Source: UBA4782 sp034430215
GTDB lineage: Bacteria; Chloroflexota; Anaerolineae; Anaerolineales; Anaerolineaceae
Length of the DNA stretch: 64,000 bases
NCBI GenBank assembly: GCA_034430215.1
Contig: DAOUFE010000027.1
Location: 61,754-125,753, forward strand
Direction of reading: 5' to 3'
Part shown: positions 34,013-42,540 of the stretch, one piece after another
Layout of the letters: each line of letters starts with the position of its first letter
Position numbering within the stretch: the first letter of the stretch is position 1
Position numbers and translations under genes: made by a program
The notes under the pieces: generated by a model
Database searches by the model: none
What the model saw: the letters and a program-made list of their open reading frames with translations, nothing else
What the model was told of the DNA's origin: nothing

Positions 34013-34771
34013 TTAAGTTCGATCACTTAACCTGAATGGATTAAAGCGTGTATGACGGTCATAGTAATCTTCATTTTCAATGTGTTTAAGCTTTGCTACC
34101 ACCCAATAAGTAAAAGGTGTCATGATCACTTCCACGCTTACCTTAAAAATATAGTTGGTAACTACCAGAGTAAAGAACAAGCTCCACGGAAAGACTTTAA
34201 AGATCGATGCGACAAGAATGAAAATGATAGAATCAACCGCTTCACCCACCAGAGTACTGCCGATTGTTCGCATCCATAACCAGCGTCCATTGGTTAATAC
34301 TTTCATCCAGGCTAAAATGATCGAGTTGCTGAACTCACCCGCAAAATACGCTGATAGACTCGCCAGAACAATCCCACCGCTACTCATTCCGCCCAGAATT
34401 GCTATATATGCTGCCTGCCCCGCATATTTACTCCATTCTGCTTCTCCAGGCAAAATTCTTACGATCCATAAGATGATGGCGCTGAATGCCAGGCTGGCAA
34501 ATCCCGCCCAAATAACACGTCGTGACTTTTTGAAACCGTAGACCTCAGTCAAAACATCGCCAAAAATATACGATACAGGAAAGAGGATGGTACCTGCGTC
34601 AAATGCCAATCGCAGCCCTAAAAGCGAAACTCCCCAATCAACAATCTTTGCAGATGAGGCGATGTTACTGATGATCAGCACTGTCACAAAGAGCACCATC
34701 ACCAGGTCAAAATATTGGTAAATTCGAGAGGAGTTATTCTCATTAAGGGAACGTACAGGAACTTCAGTCAT
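34013..34771 (-). CDS. yhhQ: Queuosine precursor transporter
   Basis: A 252-residue multi-pass membrane protein of the VUT/DUF165 (YhhQ) family, which imports preQ0/preQ1 precursors. Characteristic are FDAGTILFPVSYIFGDVLTEVYG and FAGEFSNSIILAWMK, and about six hydrophobic helices. The downstream gene for tRNA queuosine synthesis, queA, is nearby on the same strand. ATG 34771 is used; longer frames would intrude on the upstream hydrolase. It overlaps nothing but is spaced five bases from the preceding stop, implying co-transcription with that hydrolase. Confidence 0.88.
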   Translation of the reverse strand: MTEVPVRSLNENNSSRIYQYFDLVMVLFVTVLIISNIASSAKIVDWGVSLLGLRLAFDAGTILFPVSYIFGDVLTEVYGFKKSRRVIWAGFASLAFSAIILWIVRILPGEAEWSKYAGQAAYIAILGGMSSGGIVLASLSAYFAGEFSNSIILAWMKVLTNGRWLWMRTIGSTLVGEAVDSIIFILVASIFKVFPWSLFFTLVVTNYIFKVSVEVIMTPFTYWVVAKLKHIENEDYYDRHTRFNPFRLSDRT

Positions 34772-34776
34772 TAGAA

Positions 34777-35511
34777 TTACTCTAAACCTTTCAAGGTAGC
34801 GTCGACGATCTGTCTCCACTGCTCTGCAGCAGCGATCGTCGCTCCATAATCACCATTTTGTTTGCCATAATCGCCAAATTGAGCATGATTACCACCCTTA
34901 ATTTCAACATAGGTTGTTGAAGCTGGCAATAAGGCGCGGCTGGCATCAATATCATTTTTGGTGGTTAAACCGTCATTAGTGGCATATATGGAAGTCACTT
35001 TTATGTTACTGGTTGACAGGTTGTCACTTTCTGATGGATAGGCAGCCCACAAGATCAATCCACTGACCTTTTCAGGATTTTGATAGGCAAAGTGTGCAGC
35101 CATGACACCTCCCAATGAATGTCCGCCGATTACCCAACGGGTGATTTGTGGATAGGCTTCCATAATCTTTTCTGCCTTGTTGGGAGCAAAAACTGCAAGA
35201 TTGAAAGGCATGTCTGGAACAACAACTACATATCCCGCTTTGGCGATCTTCCAAAGCAGTGGAGAATACGAACGATAATCGACGTCTCCACCAGGGTAAA
35301 AAATGAAACCTTCTTCAGGTTCATCACCAATAGGATTGAAGAATAGCCAGCCAGCCATTTGTACTATTTGAACCTGCGGATTGGATTCAAGTGCTGTATA
35401 GGCAGTATCTCCCGGACCTGCGGGGAAGGAACTCCACAATCCAAAACCCGCTAGGATGAGGAAGAGGATGATAGCCAGGGTATATATGATCCTCTTGAAT
35501 AATTTTTTCAT
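34777..35511 (-). CDS. Alpha/beta hydrolase, membrane anchored
   Basis: A 244-residue hydrolase with an N-terminal basic segment and membrane helix (about residues 8-28, IIYTLAIILFLILAGFG). The nucleophile elbow is GGHSLGG, the acid probably in IYATNDGLT and the His in GGNHAQFGDYG. It looks like the alpha/beta hydrolase fold-5 group, whose substrates are unknown. I start at ATG 35511. The yhhQ start follows its stop after five bases. Confidence 0.8.
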   Translation of the reverse strand: MKKLFKRIIYTLAIILFLILAGFGLWSSFPAGPGDTAYTALESNPQVQIVQMAGWLFFNPIGDEPEEGFIFYPGGDVDYRSYSPLLWKIAKAGYVVVVPDMPFNLAVFAPNKAEKIMEAYPQITRWVIGGHSLGGVMAAHFAYQNPEKVSGLILWAAYPSESDNLSTSNIKVTSIYATNDGLTTKNDIDASRALLPASTTYVEIKGGNHAQFGDYGKQNGDYGATIAAAEQWRQIVDATLKGLE

Positions 35512-35740
35512 CGTGAATTTATTGTAAACGGGTGTCAGCCGCGATGCAATGGTAGAAAAAGTCAAAATTAAAAGAATTCTTGTTGCCAAACCATGCTTTT
35601 AGAAATGGCTCCGAACTGGATTCTCTGGTGAATTAACCTCTGAACACAGTAATTTTCCACCTCATACCGGCACGGTTAAATCCTGAATTTTTGGATAAAT
35701 TGATAACGTTTCAGCTTATTCAAGAAACGATGGGAGCTTT

Positions 35741-36436
35741 TCAGTTTCTCTCTGTCAAGTTGTTTCTGACTTTCTCCCATATTGCACCGAACATCTCCCT
35801 GGTCAGCCTGCCAGTTTGCGTATTCTGCCGGCTGGGATGGTAAGAAGCCAATAACCAGGGAGAATTGCTGCCTGAATCAAAAAATGCTCCATGCGCAAAT
35901 TGTAGTTCTTTTCGCTGTGTTGTTAAAGTTGGAAGCACCGAGACGATCTCATCAAATGCAATCCTGCCCAACGCTACTATCCCCTGCAGATCTGGTAACA
36001 ATGCCATTTCAGCGGTCCAATATTTACGACAGTTATCAATTTCAATTCGACCAGGTTTATTGTCAGGTGGGGCGCAACGACAAACAGCTGTGATGAAAAT
36101 GTCATTGAGTTTCAAACCGTCATCTCGATCACTGCTTTCAGGTTGGTTGGCAAATCCAGCCCTGTGTAAAGCAGCATAAAGAAATTCGCCTGATGCATCC
36201 CCCGTGAACATTCTCCCCGTCCGGTTGGAGCCATGCGCACCAGGAGCCAAACCCACTACCAGCACGCGCGCCTTATGATCACCAAATCCTGGCACTGGTT
36301 TTCCCCAATAATCCTGCGTCAGGAATGCCCGCCGTTTTTCTATCGCCATCTTCTCCCGCCATTCCACCAGGCGCGGACACAGACAGCAACTAACCAGATT
36401 CTCGTTTAGTTCTTCCCAGTTCGAAAAAATTTTCAT
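35741..36436 (-). CDS. Uracil-DNA glycosylase, family 5 (UDGb)
   Basis: A 231-residue Fe-S uracil-DNA glycosylase that removes uracil and other damaged bases from DNA. Motif A is GLAPGAHGSNRTGRMFTGD, which lacks the catalytic Asp of other families and is the family-5 signature, and motif B is SYHPSRQNT. Cys residues in SCCLCPR and in CRCAPP and NCRKYW provide the likely [4Fe-4S] ligands. ATG 36436 is used. It is followed by the GlsB-like gene upstream of it after 17 bp. Confidence 0.9.
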   Translation of the reverse strand: MKIFSNWEELNENLVSCCLCPRLVEWREKMAIEKRRAFLTQDYWGKPVPGFGDHKARVLVVGLAPGAHGSNRTGRMFTGDASGEFLYAALHRAGFANQPESSDRDDGLKLNDIFITAVCRCAPPDNKPGRIEIDNCRKYWTAEMALLPDLQGIVALGRIAFDEIVSVLPTLTTQRKELQFAHGAFFDSGSNSPWLLASYHPSRQNTQTGRLTREMFGAIWEKVRNNLTERN

Positions 36437-36453
36437 GTGTCTGGGAGACAGGA

Positions 36454-36708
36454 TCAAGAACGCCGTTTAAATAATCCTGTGATGAGTAACAGGACCACAG
36501 CACCTAATACAGCAATTCCCAATCCCTTCAGGTTGAAGGCAATTACACCTTCCCCTCCCAAAAGGTTTACGAGAAAACCACCAATGACTGCACCCAGAAC
36601 ACCAATGATAATATTCGATAAGCAGCCCATGCGCGAGTTGCGTCCGGTGATCACGCTTGCAAGCCATCCAGCCACTGCACCAAGAATGACCCATCCTATC
36701 AAGCCCAT
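36454..36708 (-). CDS. GlsB/YeaQ/YmgE family membrane protein
   Basis: An 84-residue transglycosylase-associated family protein with two or three short hydrophobic helices and the typical Gly-rich pattern (GLIGWVILGAVAGWLASVI, NIIIGVLGAVIGGFL). The role is unknown; relatives are stress-induced small membrane proteins. GAGGAG precedes ATG 36708. It lies between queA and the uracil-DNA glycosylase gene on the same strand. Confidence 0.9.
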   Translation of the reverse strand: MGLIGWVILGAVAGWLASVITGRNSRMGCLSNIIIGVLGAVIGGFLVNLLGGEGVIAFNLKGLGIAVLGAVVLLLITGLFKRRS

Positions 36709-36731
36709 AATATATTTCTCCTCAAATAGAA

Positions 36732-37751
36732 TTATAGAATAAGCATGGCATCGCCAAATGAATAAAACCGGTATTCCCTTTCGACAGCAGTATTATATGC
36801 AGCTAGAATATTCTCCCGTCCAGCGAAAGCGCTTACCAGCATCAGCAAGGTTGATTTTGGTAAATGAAAATTGGTGATCAGACAATCAACCGCTTTAAAT
36901 TGATAACCCGGCATAATGAAAAGGCTGGTTGGTCCAACATGACTACCCACCCGCTCCCCTTCTACAGCAGATCGAGCGGCAGTTTCCAGAGTCCTCACGC
37001 TTGTGGTACCAACAGCAATTACTCTCCCTCCCTGTTTTACAGCCTGGTTGATGATCGCGGCATTCTCTTCGGTCATCTCACACCATTCTGTATGAATGAC
37101 ATGCTCTTCTGCATTCTCTTCGGTTACTGGGGCAAAGGTATCCAAACCAACGTGCAGTGTTACCCTGGCAATCTGAATTCCCTGTTTTGTGAGTGAATCC
37201 AATAATGCAGGAGTGAAATGCAAGCCTGCGGTTGGAGCTGCGGCTGAACCTTCGATGGTGGAGTAAACGGTTTGATATCTTTCCGGATTTTGCAAAGGTG
37301 TATGGATATAAGGCGGCAAAGGCATTTGCCCTGCTTGTGTGAGAAAGGATTCAACAGGCTGGTTAAAAACTACTCTCCGCCTGGAAGCACCTAGGTCATC
37401 TTGAACGATAGCGGTCAGAGCATCTCCAATAAGCAGTTTTGCGCCTATGCGCACATTCTTCCCGCCAATCAACACTTCCCATATTGTGCTGTCTTCTTTT
37501 CGTAAAAGCAGCAATTCTACTTTGCCACCTGTGATCTTCTTTGCCATCACACGTGCCGGGATCACCCGTGTTTGATTGAGAACCAACACGTCTCCTGATC
37601 GTAGATAATCGCCCAATTTAGAAAATACCGTATGTTCCAGAGTATTGGTGTTGCGATGCATTACCAATAAGCGAGAAGAATCTCGTGGTTCTACGGGTAC
37701 CTGTGCAATACGCTCAGGCGGCAAAAAATAATCGAAATCGGAAGTTTTCAT
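36732..37751 (-). CDS. queA: S-adenosylmethionine:tRNA ribosyltransferase-isomerase
   Basis: A 339-residue enzyme transferring and isomerising the ribose of SAM onto preQ1-modified tRNA to make epoxyqueuosine. The N-terminus MKTSDFDYFLPPERIAQVPVEPRDSSRL is standard and DVLVLNQTRVIPARV, PLPPYI, EGSAAAPTAGLHFT and NFHLPKSTLLMLV are diagnostic. Full length. Upstream lies an extended -10 promoter ending 13 nt before the ATG and no ribosome-binding site, so the leader is very short. It is followed by the ruvB gene upstream in the other transcription unit, spaced 23 bp. Confidence 0.96.
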   Translation of the reverse strand: MKTSDFDYFLPPERIAQVPVEPRDSSRLLVMHRNTNTLEHTVFSKLGDYLRSGDVLVLNQTRVIPARVMAKKITGGKVELLLLRKEDSTIWEVLIGGKNVRIGAKLLIGDALTAIVQDDLGASRRRVVFNQPVESFLTQAGQMPLPPYIHTPLQNPERYQTVYSTIEGSAAAPTAGLHFTPALLDSLTKQGIQIARVTLHVGLDTFAPVTEENAEEHVIHTEWCEMTEENAAIINQAVKQGGRVIAVGTTSVRTLETAARSAVEGERVGSHVGPTSLFIMPGYQFKAVDCLITNFHLPKSTLLMLVSAFAGRENILAAYNTAVEREYRFYSFGDAMLIL

Positions 37752-37764
37752 CGGTAAGGTGAAT

Positions 37765-37773
37765 AGTATACCA
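37765..37773 (-). promoter_or_regulatory. queA extended -10 promoter
   Basis: On the minus strand TGGTATACT (37773-37765) is an extended -10 element. The predicted start lies about six bases before the queA ATG at 37751 and no ribosome-binding site is visible. It lies inside the 3' end region of ruvB. Confidence 0.5.
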
Positions 37774-37774
37774 G

Positions 37775-38806
37775 CTAAAGTAAGCGAGGTTGATCATTAT
37801 CCTGTGCTGGTTGAGGATAATCGAGGTGTTCGTAAGCCAGGCGAGTAGCAACCCTACCCTGCGGAGTACGTTCGAGAAATCCCAATTGCAGAAGATATGG
37901 TTCAACCACATCCATGATGGTGTCAGGCTCTTCACTGATGGATGCAGCGATCGTGCTTAATCCTACCGGACCTCCTGCATATTTATCAATGATCGTTCGT
38001 AATACTCTGCGGTCAACATCATCCAAGCCAAGGACATCTACATTTAAAAGGGATAGAGCGTCATGTGCCAAGTCTTTCGTGATTGATCCATCCGCCCTCA
38101 CCTGTACATAATCGCGTACCCGGCGCAATAATCGTAATGCCACTCGTGGTGTACCACGCGCCCGTAAAGCGATTTCTTCCACCCCTCCATCATCTGCACA
38201 AACACCAAAAAGGTTGGCAGCGCGTAAAACAATCTCTTTCATGGCAGGCAGATCGTAATAATCGAGGCGATATACAGCGCCAAAGCGGGCACGTAATGGT
38301 GCACTTACCAACGCTAACCGAGTTGTAGCACCAATCAAAGTAAACCGGGGTAACTTTAACCGGATGGAACGTGCCGAAGGACCTTTACCGATCATGATAT
38401 CCAGTGCGTAATCCTCCATGGCGGGATAAAGTACTTCTTCGACAATTTTTCCCAGACGATGAACTTCATCGATGAAAAGAATATCACCTGCTCTTAAATT
38501 CGTCAGAATTGCAGCCAGGTCGCCAGGTCTTTCGATGGCAGGACCCGCAGTGATCTTGATGTTCACTTTCATCTCATTTGAAAGCACATGTGCCAGAGTA
38601 GTTTTTCCCAATCCTGGAGGTCCATAAAAGAGAACATGATCGAGAGGTTCATTGCGATGCTTGGCTGCATCGATCAGAATAGATAGATTTTCTTTTACCT
38701 GATCCTGTCCAATGACATCTTTCAACGTCTTTGGGCGTAACGCCTGGTCGATCTTATCGTCAGGGCGTAGTTCTGGGCTAACCATTCGCGAAGAAGTATC
38801 ATCCAT
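37775..38806 (-). CDS. ruvB: Holliday junction DNA helicase RuvB
   Basis: A 343-residue AAA+ motor that drives branch migration with RuvA. It has IGQDQVKENL, Walker A YGPPGLGKTTLAH, Walker B ILFIDEVHRL, the sensor TLIGATTRLALVSAPLRARF and the C-terminal winged helix with GFLERTPQGRVATRLAYEHL. I start at ATG 38806; longer frames lack support and would cross a promoter box. A TATAAT ends seven bases before this ATG, implying a leaderless mRNA. ruvA and ruvC are not nearby. Confidence 0.96.
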   Translation of the reverse strand: MDDTSSRMVSPELRPDDKIDQALRPKTLKDVIGQDQVKENLSILIDAAKHRNEPLDHVLFYGPPGLGKTTLAHVLSNEMKVNIKITAGPAIERPGDLAAILTNLRAGDILFIDEVHRLGKIVEEVLYPAMEDYALDIMIGKGPSARSIRLKLPRFTLIGATTRLALVSAPLRARFGAVYRLDYYDLPAMKEIVLRAANLFGVCADDGGVEEIALRARGTPRVALRLLRRVRDYVQVRADGSITKDLAHDALSLLNVDVLGLDDVDRRVLRTIIDKYAGGPVGLSTIAASISEEPDTIMDVVEPYLLQLGFLERTPQGRVATRLAYEHLDYPQPAQDNDQPRLL

Positions 38807-38812
38807 GGGATG

Positions 38813-38818
38813 ATTATA
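38813..38818 (-). promoter_or_regulatory. -10 box of ruvB, predicted leaderless
   Basis: On the minus strand TATAAT (38818-38813) is followed by six bases, then ATG 38806. No -35 box near 16-18 bp upstream matches the consensus well. No ribosome-binding site is present. Confidence 0.45.
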
Positions 38819-38882
38819 CCTTAAGCACGTTTTGACGGTTCTGGCATATAATTCAATCAAATAATCCATCCTGGAGATTTCC

Positions 38883-39509
38883 ATGTCGAATTTACATGTT
38901 TCTTCTCACCCCCTGGTCGCTCATAAGTTGGCAAAATTACGCAGTAAAGACACCGAACCAAAGAAATTCCGTGAACTGGTAAGAGAAATTGCTGGACTGC
39001 TTGCTTACGAAGCTACTGCAGACCTGGCAGTTGAACCAATAACAGTTCAAACACCTCTGGCTCAAACATCAGGGGTTCGCCTGGCGCACAAAATTGGATT
39101 GATCCCAATTCTACGTGCTGGTTTGGGTATGGTCGAGGGGGTATGGGAATTGATGCCTTCATCGGAAGTCTGGCATATTGGTCTATATCGTGATGAAAAA
39201 ACGCTGAAACCAGTTCAATATTACAACAAGCTTCCCATAGAACCAACGGTATCGGTTTGCCTGATCCTTGACCCTATGCTGGCAACGGGAGGTTCCGCAA
39301 TATCCACAGTAGACATCTTGAAACAGTGGGGAGTAAAACGGATCAAGTTTGTCGGCTTGATTGGCGCACCTGAAGGAATCGCATTAATGGAGCAACATCA
39401 CCCAGATGTGCCCATTTATCTGGCAGCAGTAGATGAAAGATTAAACGAAAAAGGATATATTGTTCCTGGGCTAGGTGATGCCGGCGATCGTCAATTTGGA
39501 ACTGCGTAA
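38883..39509 (+). CDS. upp: Uracil phosphoribosyltransferase
   Basis: A 208-residue enzyme that makes UMP from uracil and PRPP in pyrimidine salvage. The PRPP-binding loop is LILDPMLATGGSA and the C-terminal uracil-binding segment GYIVPGLGDAGDRQFGT is complete. GGAG precedes ATG 38883 and TATAAT sits at 38847-38852. It is divergent from ruvB and convergent with moaA (eight bases between the stops). Confidence 0.96.
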   Translation: MSNLHVSSHPLVAHKLAKLRSKDTEPKKFRELVREIAGLLAYEATADLAVEPITVQTPLAQTSGVRLAHKIGLIPILRAGLGMVEGVWELMPSSEVWHIGLYRDEKTLKPVQYYNKLPIEPTVSVCLILDPMLATGGSAISTVDILKQWGVKRIKFVGLIGAPEGIALMEQHHPDVPIYLAAVDERLNEKGYIVPGLGDAGDRQFGTA

Positions 39510-39517
39510 AACTAGCC

Positions 39518-40504
39518 TTACCCGCCAATTTGCATCATGCAACGTCCTGAAGGGCTGACCTGATTTTCTAGATGATGTCCTTCGGGTTTTATGTGAACCG
39601 CCTCTTGTAGGAGAGGCAGGATATCTTTTCCTTCACGAATTGCGTCCCGTAATGCAACCTCTTTCTCACTTAACAGGCAGGGTCGTAAATTCCCATCTGC
39701 GGTTAACCGCAACCGGTTGCAACTCTTACAGAATTTTTCCCCAATGGGTGAGATAAACCCAATCACACCTACAGCACCAGGAATACGAAATGCGTGAGCG
39801 GGTCCACTACCATTTTTTCTCGTTTCTTCTACCAGGTTCAAAGATGCAAGCATTTGTTGCATTTCCTGCGCTGAAACATACGCTTTTTCAGGTGCCGGGA
39901 ATCCTTCTCCCCAGAGAGCCTGATTTCGTACAGGCATCAATTCAATGAATCGAATCTCCCAGGGCTTTTCGATGGATAACTTTGCCAGATCAATCATTTC
40001 AGAATCATTGACCCCGCGAATGACCACTGAATTAAGTTTAATGGGTTTCAGCCCTGCAGCTTCGGCAGCTAAAATGCCTTTCCAGGTCTTTTCAAAAGAA
40101 CCTCCCCGTGTCATCCTGGAAAATTTCTCTGCATCCAATGTATCCAGGCTAACGTTCACTCGGGTCAATCCAGCTTGTTTCAACTCCTGGGCATATTTCT
40201 CTAACAGTATACCGTTGGTGGTTAGGCTGATGTCTTTAATCTGTGGAACTGCCCGGATCATGGCAATTAATTTGCAAATATCTCCCCTGACCAATGGTTC
40301 TCCTCCGGTCAGACGGATATCCGTTATGCCATTTTCCGCCGCTATTTTCACTATTTCAGCAATTTCCTCATAGCGGAGCATGGATTCATGGGGCTGCCAG
40401 GTAACGCCTTCTGGAGGCATGCAGTATACACACCGTAAATTACAGCGGTCTGTGACAGAAATTCGTAAGTAAGTTATTTTTCTACCAAAAGTATCTTTTA
40501 GCAT
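39518..40504 (-). CDS. moaA: GTP 3',8-cyclase MoaA
   Basis: A 328-residue radical SAM enzyme starting molybdenum-cofactor synthesis. The N-terminal cluster motif is CNLRCVYC (C-x3-C-x2-C) and the C-terminal cluster is CKSCNRLRLTADGNLRPC. The C-terminus ends MMQIGG, the Gly-Gly needed for cyclase activity. AAAGGTGAG precedes ATG 40504. No other mo- cofactor genes are in this window. Confidence 0.96.
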   Translation of the reverse strand: MLKDTFGRKITYLRISVTDRCNLRCVYCMPPEGVTWQPHESMLRYEEIAEIVKIAAENGITDIRLTGGEPLVRGDICKLIAMIRAVPQIKDISLTTNGILLEKYAQELKQAGLTRVNVSLDTLDAEKFSRMTRGGSFEKTWKGILAAEAAGLKPIKLNSVVIRGVNDSEMIDLAKLSIEKPWEIRFIELMPVRNQALWGEGFPAPEKAYVSAQEMQQMLASLNLVEETRKNGSGPAHAFRIPGAVGVIGFISPIGEKFCKSCNRLRLTADGNLRPCLLSEKEVALRDAIREGKDILPLLQEAVHIKPEGHHLENQVSPSGRCMMQIGG

Positions 40505-40542
40505 CTCTCACCTTTAAAATTATTTGAATGATACCATGAAGC

Positions 40543-40571
40543 TTGCGATGGTGAAATGGCTGTGTTAAACT
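40543..40571 (+). promoter_or_regulatory. Promoter of the TPR gene, possibly leaderless
   Basis: TTGCGA (40543-40548) and TAAACT (40566-40571) with a 17-bp spacer match four of six consensus bases each. Six bases then precede ATG 40578, so transcription would start at or near the ATG. No ribosome-binding site is visible. Confidence 0.45.
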
Positions 40572-40577
40572 CAATGC

Positions 40578-42530
40578 ATGTCCGAGATCAATGAGAGCCT
40601 GTATCAAGAGGCTTATCTGGCATTTCAAGAGGGAAAGAACCAGGCAGCCCGGGATATTCTGACGCGTTTATTGAAAAGTGAACCAAATAATTCTGATTAT
40701 TGGCTTCTATTAAGCGGTGTAGTTGAAAGTAAAAAAGAACGCCTATTTTGTTTACAGCAGGTTTTACGGCTGGATCCCCAGAATCCTACCGCACGCCAGG
40801 GTATGGTAATGTTGGGCCAAATCCCTCCCCAACAAGACTTGATGATACCCATGACGCAACAGCGTTATTCATGGAAAGCACCATCATTACTTCCTATCAA
40901 ACCTGTACAAGCAAAACGAAAAGCCAGGCCACTGCGTGTGATCCTTCAGATTAGCATTGCGATCATCCTGATGACTATTGGAGGAATGATATATCTTAAT
41001 ATTCAAGAAAAGCAATCTACAATCGAGGAAGAACGCAGAATACCGCCACCACAAGTAGCCCCCTCGGTCACCCTTCTTCCATCAAGCACTTTACGCTATG
41101 TATCACCAACAGTTGCTTCCAGTGAAATGCCGCCATTATCTTCTTTATTACAATATACATACACTCCAACACCTTTGTATGTCCAGACTCCCCACCCACG
41201 TAGTGAGGCATACCGGGTAGCTATGAATAAAATGGCAAATCAGAACTATGAAGAAGCGATCATCTATTTTCAACAGGTTGCAGCCAATGAACCTGATTCA
41301 CCGGATATCTATTTTTACATCGGTGAAGCATACCGTCTAAATGGAGATCGATCAAACGCCAGGAAGGCATATCAAAATGCCCTGGAAGTTTCTGATAGCT
41401 TTGCACCTGCTTATTACGGTCTTGGAATGTTAAATATTACAGCTTCGGCACCAAATTATGATGCTGCGAAAGATGATCTTACCCGCGCACTCGAAATCGA
41501 TCCAAATTATTGCGAAGCCAGATTAGCATTGGCAGAAATCGCATTGCAAGAAAATGACACGCAAACAGTTTTTGAAATCTTGAAACCTGTTCAAGGTACA
41601 ACACAGGCTTCAGCAACCGTCCATTACCTGTTAGGAAATGCCTATTTTCTTGAGAGAGATCTCGAAACAGCCCAGAAAGAATTAGAGCTGGCTTATCAGC
41701 AGGATATTACCATCTTGCCGGTTTATCGATTACTGGCAGAAATATACTTTCAACAATCCAGTTATAGCAAAGCCATTTCAATGCTCGAAACATACACAGT
41801 ACATGTGCCTAATGATGGAGATGCACTGGCATGGCTCGGAGAAGCTTATTTTAAAACTGGAGAAAATGATAAAGCATTAGAAATTGTAGAATTGGCTCTA
41901 CAATCGGTACGCAACAATGCCTCGCTTTTCTACACAAGAGGATTGATCTATGCTGATGAAGGGAAAATCGATCTGGCAATTGAGGATTTCAAAACATCAA
42001 TAGCCATTAATAAAAAACAGTTTGATGTACATCTGGCATTAAGCCTGGCATACCTGGAAAACAACCAAACCGGGAACGCATACCTGCAATTGAACCAGGC
42101 TGAAGCATACCTAATAAGTGACGAGCAGCATGCTCAACTTTTGTATTACCGTGCACAAACTCTGGAAAAGTTGGATGAGATACAGGCAGCCATCAACGAT
42201 TGGAAGGCTCTTCTTGACCTTCCTGATGATAGTATGCCACCTGATTGGAAAGAACATGCACGACAGCAACTGTCATTATTAGTCACCCCAACCCGAACCC
42301 CCGTTACGCCTTCTGCTACAAAAACCAGAGTCCCCACTCGTACACCTACAATTACTCTAACCCGCTGGCCAACGCGTACATTTACACCCACCCTTACGCG
42401 TAAACCTACCAGGACGCCAACGGTCACCCTCACACCCAGACCTACAAAGACTCCTACAATAACCCTTACACTAAAACCTTCAAAAACTCCAACGCCAACT
42501 GTGACGGAAAAACCGATCTCCACTCCCTGA
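40578..42530 (+). CDS. TPR-repeat membrane protein with Thr/Pro-rich tail
   Basis: A 650-residue protein. Residues 1-110 hold TPR-like helices facing the cytoplasm, a membrane helix spans about 121-141 (VILQISIAIILMTIGGMIYL), and about ten further TPR repeats cover 205-560 outside the membrane. From about 570 the tail is almost purely Thr/Pro/Lys/Arg with TPT-type repeats, ending at residue 650. TPR arrays mediate protein assembly. The gene is ten bases upstream of a penicillin-binding-protein homologue, so a link to cell-envelope assembly is plausible. The start has no ribosome-binding site. Confidence 0.8.
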   Translation: MSEINESLYQEAYLAFQEGKNQAARDILTRLLKSEPNNSDYWLLLSGVVESKKERLFCLQQVLRLDPQNPTARQGMVMLGQIPPQQDLMIPMTQQRYSWKAPSLLPIKPVQAKRKARPLRVILQISIAIILMTIGGMIYLNIQEKQSTIEEERRIPPPQVAPSVTLLPSSTLRYVSPTVASSEMPPLSSLLQYTYTPTPLYVQTPHPRSEAYRVAMNKMANQNYEEAIIYFQQVAANEPDSPDIYFYIGEAYRLNGDRSNARKAYQNALEVSDSFAPAYYGLGMLNITASAPNYDAAKDDLTRALEIDPNYCEARLALAEIALQENDTQTVFEILKPVQGTTQASATVHYLLGNAYFLERDLETAQKELELAYQQDITILPVYRLLAEIYFQQSSYSKAISMLETYTVHVPNDGDALAWLGEAYFKTGENDKALEIVELALQSVRNNASLFYTRGLIYADEGKIDLAIEDFKTSIAINKKQFDVHLALSLAYLENNQTGNAYLQLNQAEAYLISDEQHAQLLYYRAQTLEKLDEIQAAINDWKALLDLPDDSMPPDWKEHARQQLSLLVTPTRTPVTPSATKTRVPTRTPTITLTRWPTRTFTPTLTRKPTRTPTVTLTPRPTKTPTITLTLKPSKTPTPTVTEKPISTP

Positions 42531-42540
42531 GAGGTAACCT

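Noticed and set aside
36732..37800. A preQ1 riboswitch for queA or the yhhQ gene.
   Set aside because: The leader before queA is almost absent and no preQ1 aptamer-like sequence is visible near either gene.
38832..38852. TTGACG and TATAAT upstream of upp.
   Set aside because: The boxes are 9 bp apart, far from the 16-18 bp needed; the TATAAT alone may still serve.
42146..42523. A Val/Gly-rich minus-strand frame.
   Set aside because: It is the reverse of the Thr/Pro repeat tail of the TPR protein, which forces its composition.
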